Source: Prevotella sp. CAG:485
GTDB taxonomy: Bacteria; Bacteroidota; Bacteroidia; Bacteroidales; Muribaculaceae
Direction: 5' to 3'
Assembly: GCA_000437495.1 (NCBI GenBank)
Contig: FR897850.1
Coordinates: 1 to 19,429 of the forward strand
DNA length: 19,429 nucleotides
Position numbers and translations under genes: made by a program. This document shows, piece after piece, positions 9,350 to 17,531 of this stretch (the first letter of the stretch is position 1; each line of letters starts with the position of its first letter). Under the pieces are notes generated by a model. It was not told the DNA's origin. It was given only the letters and a program-made list of their open reading frames with translations, and searched no databases.

Positions 9350-10707
9350 ACCCAAACTTTGAGGGCGCTGCCGCCGAAGATTTTGCGCATTATGCGGCGC
9401 ACTCTGAACAGTGGCTTGTCGCAGTTCAGCCGTGCAATGTTTATCCACTTGTTGCTCTGGAAATCTATCTGCGTGTTGCGGATATCGCTGATGCGCAGCT
9501 GCGGCACGTACGATTTGATTTTGTAGCGGCGGAAACCGCGTTCGTCATACAGCTTCTCGGTGCGCATTATGGTAAGCATACGGCGGGCATCGGCCAGCAG
9601 ATATGATGACAGGGCATGTGGGCGCCGTTGGTTGATACGCGTCAGCTGCTCCATGTTCATCCACTCGCCCTTATCCTCACTCAGGGTGGGATAATCGCTG
9701 CATTTGCCGTCAAGGAAATAGAAATACCTCAACACGGTGTGTTGCCGCAGACCGGGAGCCGAGAAGCTGCAGAAGAAGCGCAATTCGCCATTCTCCACGC
9801 CGCTCTCCTTCTCTATTGTCTTGCGGGCTTCCGGCTCGGTTACCATCGCCCCAGTCTGCGAGGTAAAGAAGGGTGTGTCGAGCACCTTATGAGCCTGGAA
9901 GTCGGGGTCGTCGCAGTCATAGCTCACAAAGAGCTTATCCTCGCATATCACAAAGAAGCGCAGATAAGTCTTCGGACTCATGCTGCCGGCTTCTGCGGGG
10001 GTCAGCAGCTCGCCGCGCTGTTTCAGCTCCAGGTCAAGCTCGTAGTTGTGCACAAGCAGATAAATCTCATAAACCGCAAGACCGATAATGTTCACCCAGA
10101 AGAAGATGTAGAGGTCTTTGTTGTTTATGGAAGCATCGTTGAAGAAGAAGAGGAAGTATACCCAGTTGATTACCGACAGGATGCCGAAGAGCATTATCAG
10201 GTTGCGCACCTGAATACGGCTCTCGCGGGTGAGAATAGCGCCTAATTTACCCTTCTGGAAAACGTCGCTGCGCACGCCGAAGTGGTTGTCGAGATAACGG
10301 TGCAGCGAACGCCTGCGTATGTAACATACCGACAGGGTGAGGAAGCACACAGGCGCCAGAACCAACACCGAGATGGTGCGGGGACCCTGGAAAATGTCAA
10401 GGTGCTCGCCAACATGTATTATGCCCCATGAGCTCATGGAAGAGATGGTCATGAGTATCACGGTATAGGCTATAATACTTATCATCAGGGCATACCCAAC
10501 AAGCATGTAAGTGGGGTGATGGCTGGTCTTGTTTACATATATCCGCACATAGATTATGAACGCGCAGATAATGGCGGTGAATATCGAGAAGATGGAATGA
10601 GTCCAAGTGCTGACCGTCAAAAGCACCATCAACAGCAGCATCGCTATGGAAAGGTTTTTCCAGAACAGATACAACTGCACGAGATTGATTTTCTGAAGGT
10701 CTCTCAT
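9346..10707 (-). CDS. Six-helix membrane protein with cytosolic domain, unknown function
   Basis: I do not recognise this 453-residue protein. The N-terminal half has about six hydrophobic helices (near 17-33, 37-55, 67-88, 111-130, 168-189 and 199-220); Arg/Lys-rich loops such as YIRRRSLHR suggest cytosolic turns. Residues 221-453 are soluble and mixed alpha/beta. One part (EARKTIEKESGVENGELRFF at about 293-312, then VLRYFYFLDG and GEWMNMEQL) has a rhythm like a degenerate Nudix domain, but the REUxEE catalytic signature is not intact, so this is only a hint. The gene lies 31 bases after the S9 peptidase gene and overlaps miaA by four bases, so it is translated with the operon. There is no cleavable signal peptide. 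Confidence 0.8.
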   Translation of the reverse strand: MRDLQKINLVQLYLFWKNLSIAMLLLMVLLTVSTWTHSIFSIFTAIICAFIIYVRIYVNKTSHHPTYMLVGYALMISIIAYTVILMTISSMSSWGIIHVGEHLDIFQGPRTISVLVLAPVCFLTLSVCYIRRRSLHRYLDNHFGVRSDVFQKGKLGAILTRESRIQVRNLIMLFGILSVINWVYFLFFFNDASINNKDLYIFFWVNIIGLAVYEIYLLVHNYELDLELKQRGELLTPAEAGSMSPKTYLRFFVICEDKLFVSYDCDDPDFQAHKVLDTPFFTSQTGAMVTEPEARKTIEKESGVENGELRFFCSFSAPGLRQHTVLRYFYFLDGKCSDYPTLSEDKGEWMNMEQLTRINQRRPHALSSYLLADARRMLTIMRTEKLYDERGFRRYKIKSYVPQLRISDIRNTQIDFQSNKWINIARLNCDKPLFRVRRIMRKIFGGSALKVWV

Positions 10708-10738
10708 CGTTTTTTTCTGATTAGGCTTTGATGAGGTT

Positions 10739-12931
10739 TTATTTGAGATTCAAATCGAGGAAATCCTTGATTTTTCTGTACAGCATTGTGCGGGCGTTGC
10801 ACATACGCAGGCTGTGTTCGAATCCCGTATAAGCCATCATATCGAAGAGTTTGCCCTCCTGTGTCAGCTTCGACGTAAAGCGCAGCGTGTTGTAGAAATG
10901 CACGTTGTCGTCGGCTGTGCCCGACATGATAAGGAGGCGCGCCTTGAGGTTGTCGGTGCGGAGCAGCGTTGAGGCCTGGTCATAGCCTGCCTCATTCTGC
11001 TGCGGCGTCAGCATATAGCGTTCAGTGTAAATGGCGTCGTAATAGCGCCAGTCGGTTACAGGTGCCATAGCCACGCCGCATTTGAAAGGCGAGTCGGGAG
11101 CGGTGAGCTCCATCAGCGACATATATCCGCCGTAGCTCCAGCCGAAGCATGCCGTGCGGTTGGCGTCTATGTAAGGCTGAGAGGCGAAGTAACGGGCTGC
11201 CGCCAGTTGGTCTTCCGTTTCATACTTGCCAAGCTGTTTGTAAACGGCATTGGCCCATGCGCGACTGCGGTTACCTGTGCCGCGACCGTCCACGGTGGCA
11301 ATTATGTAACCCTCCTGAGCCAGCCAGAAGAGGCCGTCGAGCTTCCATGCGTCGAGCACTTCCTGCGAGTCAGGACCGTTGTATTGCTGCATCAGCAGCG
11401 GATATTGCCTACTCGGGTCAAAGTTGGCAGGCTTGATTACAAAAGCCTCCATCTCCTCGCCGGCGGCATTCTTCACCTTGAGGAATTCCTTGCGGGGTGC
11501 CGACGCGTAACGGGCGGCATATTCGCGGTTCATCTCAAGTTCGGCAAGCTGTTGGCCGCGGGCATTGCACAGCGTATACTGAGGGGGTGTTGAGGCGTTG
11601 CTGTAAGTGCGCACAAAATACCCCATCGTTTCAGAGAAGCGTGCCGATTCGGTGCCTGTGCCGGGGTTGAGGAGCGTAAGACCTTTGCCGTCGGCGCGAG
11701 CCACGTTGCGGTTCTTCGGACCATTTTTTGTGCACTGCAGATAATATGCCCTGCTCTTGGGCTCATAGCCGTAAAGGGCGGTAACGTTGTAATCGCCCGA
11801 CGTTACGGTGCGCAGCAGCGTGCCGGCATAATTGTATTCATAGAGATGCCGATAGCCTGAGCGTTCGGAGCCTATCACGAAGGCATCGTTGCGATAACGA
11901 ACCATCTGATAGGCAGCCGGGCTCAGCCATGCCTCGCTGCGGTCTTCATATATCTGGTGAGCCACCGTGCTGGCCGGATTCACCTTATACAGCCGCAGAT
12001 GATTCTGGTCGCGGTTCAGCACCATTACCATCAGCCTGTCAGGCGCGCCGCCATATTCCAGGCTCGGCACATAGTCCTTTTCGCCAAGACCCAGGTCCAT
12101 GGTCTTCACCGTGCGGTTGTCGATGTTGTAAGTCTGCACCTGAACCACCGAATTGTTATATCCGGCCAGCGGATATTTGTAGTCGAAGCTGCCGGGATAA
12201 TATTCATATTCGGGCATCGGCTCACAGAAATTGCTGTAGAGGTCGAATCTGTATTGCGGCACTTTGCTCTCGTCGAAACGTATGAACGAAAGGGTCTGGT
12301 CGTCGGGACTGAAACGCATTGTGTTGTCAATGCCGAATTCCTCCTCGTAGCCCCAGTCAGGCACACCGTATATTACCTTGTTGAGCTCACCGTCGGTTGT
12401 TACGGCTATGTCGGTGCCGTAATCGAGGTTAGCCAGACGGATATTGTTGTCGAGTGTATAAGCCACCATGCGGCCGTCGTGACTGAGTATGGCGCCGCGC
12501 AGATGCCCCTTTTTGTTTACGCAGGTCAGCGTTGACCGCATCACATCATATACATAGAAACTTGCGTAAAAGCTGCGGCGATAGAGCTTCTCAACGTTGT
12601 TCCACAAGAGAATCTTGCGGCCGTTGGCCGAGATGGAATAACCGTTGAACTTATCAATCTTCAGCTCCCCTTTCACATTGTCGAGGCTGAAGAGAACCCC
12701 GGTTTTCTGTCCGGTTTTGTAGCTGAATTTCTCTATTGACCGGCCATCGTCGCTGACGGCGGCATATTCCTGCCCGCCGCTCAGCGGCCTCATGTCCTTG
12801 ATGCGTGCCGGCGAAGATTTCTTTATGTCGCAAAAATCTTCCACGCTCAGCGTCTGAGCTTCAACAGTCATTGCGCTGCCGAATGCCAACACGCCAGCCA
12901 ACAGGCTTTTAAGCAATATATGTTTTGTCAT
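10739..12931 (-). CDS. Dipeptidyl-peptidase IV-like S9 peptidase
   Basis: The 730-residue protein has a signal peptide (about 1-25, ending VEAQ), an N-terminal beta-propeller (about 40-480) and a C-terminal alpha/beta hydrolase. The catalytic triad is Ser599 in GWSYGGY, Asp674 in SGTADDNVHF and His706 in TGFEHSLR, with the same spacing between Asp and His as in human DPP-IV. The DWGYEEEFG motif at 192-200 supplies the Glu pair that holds the free N-terminus of the substrate, so it should remove dipeptides, probably X-Pro or X-Ala, from peptides in the periplasm. Length fits the family. It follows proS by 21 bases. The exact preference (DPP-IV or a related DPP) cannot be read from the sequence. 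Confidence 0.92.
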   Translation of the reverse strand: MTKHILLKSLLAGVLAFGSAMTVEAQTLSVEDFCDIKKSSPARIKDMRPLSGGQEYAAVSDDGRSIEKFSYKTGQKTGVLFSLDNVKGELKIDKFNGYSISANGRKILLWNNVEKLYRRSFYASFYVYDVMRSTLTCVNKKGHLRGAILSHDGRMVAYTLDNNIRLANLDYGTDIAVTTDGELNKVIYGVPDWGYEEEFGIDNTMRFSPDDQTLSFIRFDESKVPQYRFDLYSNFCEPMPEYEYYPGSFDYKYPLAGYNNSVVQVQTYNIDNRTVKTMDLGLGEKDYVPSLEYGGAPDRLMVMVLNRDQNHLRLYKVNPASTVAHQIYEDRSEAWLSPAAYQMVRYRNDAFVIGSERSGYRHLYEYNYAGTLLRTVTSGDYNVTALYGYEPKSRAYYLQCTKNGPKNRNVARADGKGLTLLNPGTGTESARFSETMGYFVRTYSNASTPPQYTLCNARGQQLAELEMNREYAARYASAPRKEFLKVKNAAGEEMEAFVIKPANFDPSRQYPLLMQQYNGPDSQEVLDAWKLDGLFWLAQEGYIIATVDGRGTGNRSRAWANAVYKQLGKYETEDQLAAARYFASQPYIDANRTACFGWSYGGYMSLMELTAPDSPFKCGVAMAPVTDWRYYDAIYTERYMLTPQQNEAGYDQASTLLRTDNLKARLLIMSGTADDNVHFYNTLRFTSKLTQEGKLFDMMAYTGFEHSLRMCNARTMLYRKIKDFLDLNLK

Positions 12932-12952
12932 GATGCGGTGCGATGTTAAGTG

Positions 12953-14434
12953 TTAATAGGCTCGGGCAAAGAGTGCGCGGCGATGCGAGGGTTTGCCGGT
13001 AAGCATATCCACGCCTTCCTCTTCGGGAGAGTCGTAGGGGATGCAGCGGATAGTGGCTTTCGTCTCCTCCTTGATGCGGGCTTCCGTTTCCGGAGTGCCG
13101 TCCCAGTGGCAGAGCAGGAATCCGCCCTTTTCTATCTCCTTCTTGAACTCGTCGTAGGTATCAACCTTGCGAATACGCTCGTTGCGAGCCTTCAGAGCCT
13201 TCTGATAGATATTTTCCTGAATATCCTTGAGCAGCTGGCGGATATGTTCCTCAATACCCTCAATCTGCATCGTTTCTTTCTCCAGCGTGTCGCGGCGCAT
13301 CACCTCCACGGTGCCGTTTTCGAGGTCGCGCATACCCACTGCCAGACGCACAGGCACACCCTTCACCTCGTAGTCGGCGAATTTGAAGCCCGGACGACGG
13401 TTGTCGGCGTCGTCATAACGCACGCTGATACCCATCTCCATGAGGTTGTCGACAATGGGTTTCACGCGTTCGGAAATCTTCTTCAGACCCTCGGCATCCT
13501 TGTAGATAGGCACTATGACAACCTGAATCGGGGCCAGACGGGGAGGAAGCACCAGACCGTTGTCGTCGCTGTGCGCCATGATGAGGGCGCCCATCAATCG
13601 GGTTGACACACCCCACGACGTTGCCCACACATACTCAGGCTTATTATCCTTGTTCATAAAGGTTACGTCGAAGGCCTTGGCGAAGTTCTGTCCCAAGAAG
13701 TGGCTGGTGCCGCTCTGCAGGGCTTTGCCATCCTGCATCATAGCCTCTATGGTGTAAGTGTCGAGAGCGCCGGCAAAACGTTCTGTCTCGCTCTTCACAC
13801 CCTTTATCACCGGCACTGCCATCCATTTCTCTGCGAACTCGGCATATACGTCGAGCATCTTGAGGGCTTCCTCCTCGGCCTCTTCGCGGGTAGCATGGGC
13901 GGTATGGCCTTCCTGCCACAGGAATTCTGCCGTACGCAGGAACATGCGGGTGCGCATCTCCCAGCGGAACACGTTTGCCCACTGATTGACCAGGATGGGA
14001 AGGTCGCGGTATGAGTGAATCCAGTTCTTATAGGTGTTCCAGATTATGGTCTCTGACGTGGGACGGATAATCAGTTCCTCTTCGAGCTTTGCCGCCGGGT
14101 CAACAACCACGCCGTTTCCGTCGGGGTCATTTTTGAGGCGGTAATGCGTTACCACGGCACATTCCTTGGCGAAGCCCTCTACATGGTCAGCTTCGCGGCT
14201 GAGGAATGATTTGGGTATAAGCAGCGGGAAGTAAGCATTCTGGTGTCCGGTAGCTTTGAACATAGCATCGAGCTGGTGCTGCATCTTCTCCCAGATGGCA
14301 TATCCGTAAGGCTTTATCACCATACAGCCGCGCACTGCCGACTGTTCAGCCAAGTCAGCCTTAACAACCAGTTCGTTGTACCATTGCGAATAATTATCGT
14401 CCCTTTTGGTAAAATTTTTCAGTTCTTTAGCCAT
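12953..14434 (-). CDS. proS: Prolyl-tRNA synthetase, archaeal/eukaryotic type
   Basis: The enzyme charges tRNA(Pro) with proline. At 493 residues it is the short class II form found in archaea, eukaryotes and some bacteria; it lacks the editing insertion of the E. coli type. Visible motifs are IRPTSETI (about 123-130), motif 2 with FRWEMRTRMFLRTAEFLWQEGH (156-177) and motif 3 with TSWGVSTRLMGALIM (272-286), followed by the anticodon-binding domain (IQVVIVPIYKDAEGLKK) and the C-terminal domain typical of this type, which ends in the conserved Tyr (RALFARAY). The gene lies 25 bases after the DUF4293 gene and 21 before the S9 peptidase gene. It is the essential gene of the operon. Confidence 0.97.
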   Translation of the reverse strand: MAKELKNFTKRDDNYSQWYNELVVKADLAEQSAVRGCMVIKPYGYAIWEKMQHQLDAMFKATGHQNAYFPLLIPKSFLSREADHVEGFAKECAVVTHYRLKNDPDGNGVVVDPAAKLEEELIIRPTSETIIWNTYKNWIHSYRDLPILVNQWANVFRWEMRTRMFLRTAEFLWQEGHTAHATREEAEEEALKMLDVYAEFAEKWMAVPVIKGVKSETERFAGALDTYTIEAMMQDGKALQSGTSHFLGQNFAKAFDVTFMNKDNKPEYVWATSWGVSTRLMGALIMAHSDDNGLVLPPRLAPIQVVIVPIYKDAEGLKKISERVKPIVDNLMEMGISVRYDDADNRRPGFKFADYEVKGVPVRLAVGMRDLENGTVEVMRRDTLEKETMQIEGIEEHIRQLLKDIQENIYQKALKARNERIRKVDTYDEFKKEIEKGGFLLCHWDGTPETEARIKEETKATIRCIPYDSPEEEGVDMLTGKPSHRRALFARAY

Positions 14435-14459
14435 TGTGTGTCAGTAGAATAGAAGTGGG

Positions 14460-14930
14460 TTATGACCAGAGCCTGTCGGCGTTTTTAATTTTTTTGTGGT
14501 CGGCATTGATGCCACGCCAGGCCAGAATCAGCGCCACTATGGTGATGAAAGGAGCGAAAGCGAGCGATGACCAGCTCACTGCCACGCCCTGAAAAGCTGT
14601 ATAGCCGAGCATAGCGGCATCGGCGGCTGTGAAGATTGTCAGCAGCAGCGTTACCAGGCAAACGCGCTTCTGGAGCGGCAGATTGCGGTAGAGGAAGATG
14701 TCTATCAGTGCCAACAAAGCAGCCAGACCTGATATACAGCTCAGATAGATGGTGTATATGGGTTGAGGTTTGACAATGCCGGTGTTCTCGCCTTCGGGGA
14801 AAATACCCCACGACATGAAGTTGTATGTAAAATCAAGCAGCTGCCACTGACCGAGCGAACATAGCGTAAATGCCAGCATACAGCCAAAGGCTATTATCAA
14901 AAACACCGTCTGCCATCTTTGTATTACCAT
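14460..14930 (-). CDS. DUF4293 integral membrane protein
   Basis: The 156-residue protein has four hydrophobic helices (about 7-26, 58-81, 90-111 and 119-138) and a short loop after the first one that contains WGIFPEGE. This layout, with the MVIQRWQTVFL start and the WRGINADHKKIKNADRLW end, is that of DUF4293, a family common in Bacteroidetes with no known function. The end after the last helix is basic and probably cytosolic. It is the first gene of the operon that continues with proS, and its promoter is about 140 bases upstream. The start ATG is preceded by A-rich sequence, as usual in this phylum. Confidence 0.85.
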   Translation of the reverse strand: MVIQRWQTVFLIIAFGCMLAFTLCSLGQWQLLDFTYNFMSWGIFPEGENTGIVKPQPIYTIYLSCISGLAALLALIDIFLYRNLPLQKRVCLVTLLLTIFTAADAAMLGYTAFQGVAVSWSSLAFAPFITIVALILAWRGINADHKKIKNADRLWS

Positions 14931-15011
14931 ATTTTTCTCTTTTTAGCGAAAATCACATCCCTTGAAAGTTATTAGCTCTATCGGCGTGCAATTTTCAATC
15001 ATTTCATTCAT

Positions 15012-15050
15012 GTTGCAGTACACCGCAACTGCCGCTGAATTTCAACGGCA
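15012..15050 (-). promoter_or_regulatory. Two hairpins in the leader of the DUF4293-proS operon
   Basis: In the minus-strand transcript, seven pairs close around GAAAUUC (DNA 15050-15030; arms UGCCGUU and AGCGGCA). Immediately after, GTTGC and GCAAC (15029-15025 and 15016-15012) form a second, five-pair stem. Both lie between the promoter and the DUF4293 start. They may affect transcript stability or control; no known riboswitch or T-box features were seen. Confidence 0.3.
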
Positions 15051-15073
15051 AGGGTGTGGTGTAGATTCTTGTG

Positions 15074-15104
15074 CAAAATTATAAATATTTTGCGGTTCTT
15101 GCAA
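15074..15104 (-). promoter_or_regulatory. Promoter of the DUF4293-proS-miaA-ftsE operon
   Basis: On the minus strand TTG (15104-15102) precedes TAATTTTG (15081-15074) by 20 bases, matching the Bacteroidetes pattern. It is the only good match upstream of the six closely spaced minus-strand genes, leaving a leader of about 135 bases. Confidence 0.6.
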
Positions 15105-15326
15105 GTGTTCACATATATTAAGCCACGAGGGTCAATTATTTTGGCTTTCGGGTTTTTCTTTCTTCTCCTTCGTGTAGGCAGAAGTGGAAAGGGAGGGTTA
15201 TTTTCGGCGACAGAGACGTTTTCTTCAGCATCAATCGTTTTTGGCGTAATTTTTGTTACTATAAATATCAAGGAAGAGGGTCGGCAGTATAAAGTCCCTT
15301 TTCCAAACTATCTTTCAGCAACTACT

Positions 15327-17528
15327 ATGCCTTCACAAATCGACATCACCGACATACGCAGTATCCTTAAGAACGTGAAAAGCGGACGGATAAAAGAGGC
15401 TCTCGACACGGCAAAGCGCTGTGCCGTTGCTCTTGGGCTCTGGTTCGAACTCGATAAATTATCTTCGCACGAACGGGTTTATCAGGCCATCACTGAATAT
15501 ATGGCCAATGAAACGGATTCCAAGCAACGCAGCCGCGAGCTGGCCAACATAAAGGAGGATTTGCTGCGCCTCTCAGACATCATCCGTCTTGAAATGCAAT
15601 TGCGCAATCCGGCTCCGGGGCGCGAAAACGACCTCTATGCCTCGGCGGTGAGGACGCGCCGCATAGCCGACGAGGTGAGTTTGTCGAAATATTTCGACCA
15701 ATTGCTGAAAGCGGGTCCGCAGGAGCGTTTCGACATCATCGACCGGATGTTTACGCAAGTTGCCACCACGCAACATCTTAGCCGCGATGATGAGGCTGCG
15801 GCAAAGGCTTTCCTGAATGATCCGTCGGCCGATTTCGAGGCTCGGGCAATGCTCATCAGCGCTCTTTCTTTGGGCAATCTCTATTATTACGACCGGGCCA
15901 AACTGATGTTGTTGCTCAGTCTGCCCGACTATGAGCCTGTGGAGCTTCAGGCGCGGCGGCTCACGGGTATCTATCTGGCGCTTTGGCGTCATCCGTCGCG
16001 CATCGGCATGGATGTGGCTGTGGGCGAGCGAATCGGTTTGCTGATGGCTGACGAGGCTATGCTCCGGGCCATGCGCAAGGTGGCTGCCGCCTTTTTGGCT
16101 TCGCGCGACACGCAGCGCATCAACAACAAAATGCAGCAGGAGATAATTCCTGAGCTGCAGAAGCTGCAGAAGGATCTCACCGGGCGCTTCTCGTCGGTTG
16201 CCGATATGGCCGAGCTGTTCGACGCCGAGGGTAACCCCGAGTGGGAGTCAATGATAAGCAACAGCAACCTGGGCGAATCGCTGAAGGAAGTCAGCGAGAT
16301 GCAGGAACAGGGTGGCGATGTGATGATGCTGGCGTTCTCCAACCTGAAGAATTTTCCGTTTTTCCATCGTCCGGGAAACTGGCTTTTGCCTTTCAACATT
16401 TCTCATCCGGCTCTGCGCAAGTCAATGGAGCTGAACAGCGAGATGCTTACACTGCTGCGCGACTCGGCCGATTTCCTCTGCGACCCCGACAAATACTCTT
16501 TGGGTCTGGCGCTTGAACGTGTGCCGGCAGGTCAGGGCGATATGATGATAAATCAGCTTCGCCAACAGTTTGAGCAATACCGCGAGGACAAAGCCACGTC
16601 GTTTCACAAGGAGACGGAGCCCAAAATCAACGTAGAGATTACGCTCTATGTGCGGTCTTTGTCGCGCCTCAGCGCTCTTTTCCCACACCGCGGATTACGG
16701 TTACCGGATGCTTTCTCCAAGGCTATCATTCCGGCGGAACTGCCTTTCCTGAAGGATGTTATGAGCACGGAGGATGACCTGCAGACGGCGGCTGAGTTTC
16801 TGTTTGCACGCAACTATTATCAGGAGGCTCTGCCGGTGTTGCAGCGTCTGATGGAGATTTCCGAACCGACGCCGCTGCTGATGGAGAAGATGGGTTTTGC
16901 ACTGCAGCATACCGGCGATGCCGAGGGGGCGTTGGAATATTACCGTCGGGCAGAGGCGCTTAACGACAAACCCGGAATATGGCTGATACGCAAGCTGGCC
17001 ATGCTCAACCGTGCCTTAGGACATCACGATGAGGCTGTGCGCTACTGGCAAATGCTTGACGCCATGAAGCCTGATGATGTGAAGACGACAATGCATCTTG
17101 CCAATGCGCTGCTCGATGCCGGAAAGACGCAGGAGGCGTTGAAGAAGTATTACAAGGCTGATTATCTGAGCGGAGGCTATGCGAAGACTTGGAGGCCGAT
17201 AGCCTGGTGCGAATTTCTGGAGGGCCATTACGACAAGGCTCAGCTCTATTACAACAAATTGTTAGCTATGGTTGCAGATGCTTCCGACCTGCTCAACGCC
17301 GGTCATGTGGCAATAGCTCAGGGTCGTATGCAGGAGGCCATAGACTTATACACGCGCTCGGCCATCAGCCATAGGGATGGGCTGGAGGGTTTCCTGCAGA
17401 TGTTGGAGGACGACAGGGAGATTCTGGCAAAGTTCGGTCTGAACGATGAATGGCGCGCTCTTTTGGCCGACAGGCTGCGTTTTATGCCGGAGTCGCTATT
17501 TGACAATAAAAATAAATTACCTTTCTAA
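15327..17528 (+). CDS. Tetratricopeptide repeat protein
   Basis: I placed the start at the ATG at 15327 (MPSQIDITDIRSIL), giving 733 residues. The frame is open back to 15054, but the 91 extra residues are hydrophobic and overlap a divergent promoter. The protein has no signal peptide from the chosen start and should be cytosolic. Residues 1 to about 480 are helix-rich with no motif I know. From about 484 to 680 there are around six TPR-like units, for example ALPVLQRLMEISEPTPLLME, GFALQHTGDAEGALEYYRRA, ANALLDAGKTQEALKKYYKA and GHVAIAQGRMQEAIDLYTRS. TPRs form a scaffold for binding other proteins; the partner is unknown. It converges with recQ, with three bases between the stop codons. Confidence 0.85.
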   Translation: MPSQIDITDIRSILKNVKSGRIKEALDTAKRCAVALGLWFELDKLSSHERVYQAITEYMANETDSKQRSRELANIKEDLLRLSDIIRLEMQLRNPAPGRENDLYASAVRTRRIADEVSLSKYFDQLLKAGPQERFDIIDRMFTQVATTQHLSRDDEAAAKAFLNDPSADFEARAMLISALSLGNLYYYDRAKLMLLLSLPDYEPVELQARRLTGIYLALWRHPSRIGMDVAVGERIGLLMADEAMLRAMRKVAAAFLASRDTQRINNKMQQEIIPELQKLQKDLTGRFSSVADMAELFDAEGNPEWESMISNSNLGESLKEVSEMQEQGGDVMMLAFSNLKNFPFFHRPGNWLLPFNISHPALRKSMELNSEMLTLLRDSADFLCDPDKYSLGLALERVPAGQGDMMINQLRQQFEQYREDKATSFHKETEPKINVEITLYVRSLSRLSALFPHRGLRLPDAFSKAIIPAELPFLKDVMSTEDDLQTAAEFLFARNYYQEALPVLQRLMEISEPTPLLMEKMGFALQHTGDAEGALEYYRRAEALNDKPGIWLIRKLAMLNRALGHHDEAVRYWQMLDAMKPDDVKTTMHLANALLDAGKTQEALKKYYKADYLSGGYAKTWRPIAWCEFLEGHYDKAQLYYNKLLAMVADASDLLNAGHVAIAQGRMQEAIDLYTRSAISHRDGLEGFLQMLEDDREILAKFGLNDEWRALLADRLRFMPESLFDNKNKLPF

Positions 17529-17531
17529 GAC

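Larger units (their letters stand above)
14931..15326. other. Divergent intergenic region, DUF4293 / TPR protein
   Basis: This gap between two divergent genes holds the minus-strand promoter at 15074-15104 and two hairpins at 15012-15050. No plus-strand promoter for the TPR gene could be placed with confidence: TAATTTTTG near 15248 has one base too many and no upstream TTG. An open frame reaches back to an ATG at 15054 on the plus strand, but its hydrophobic, low-complexity translation looks non-coding. I see no other genes. Confidence 0.6.

Noticed and set aside
9350..9448. Upstream ATG start for miaA, adding 33 residues
   Set aside because: The extra residues do not resemble MiaA and would overlap the preceding gene by about 100 bases; the GTG at 9349 gives a normal start with a four-base overlap.
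15054..15326. N-terminal extension of the TPR protein from the ATG at 15054, with hydrophobic stretches
   Set aside because: It is low-complexity, overlaps a well-formed divergent promoter, and the TPR protein has a sensible start at 15327.
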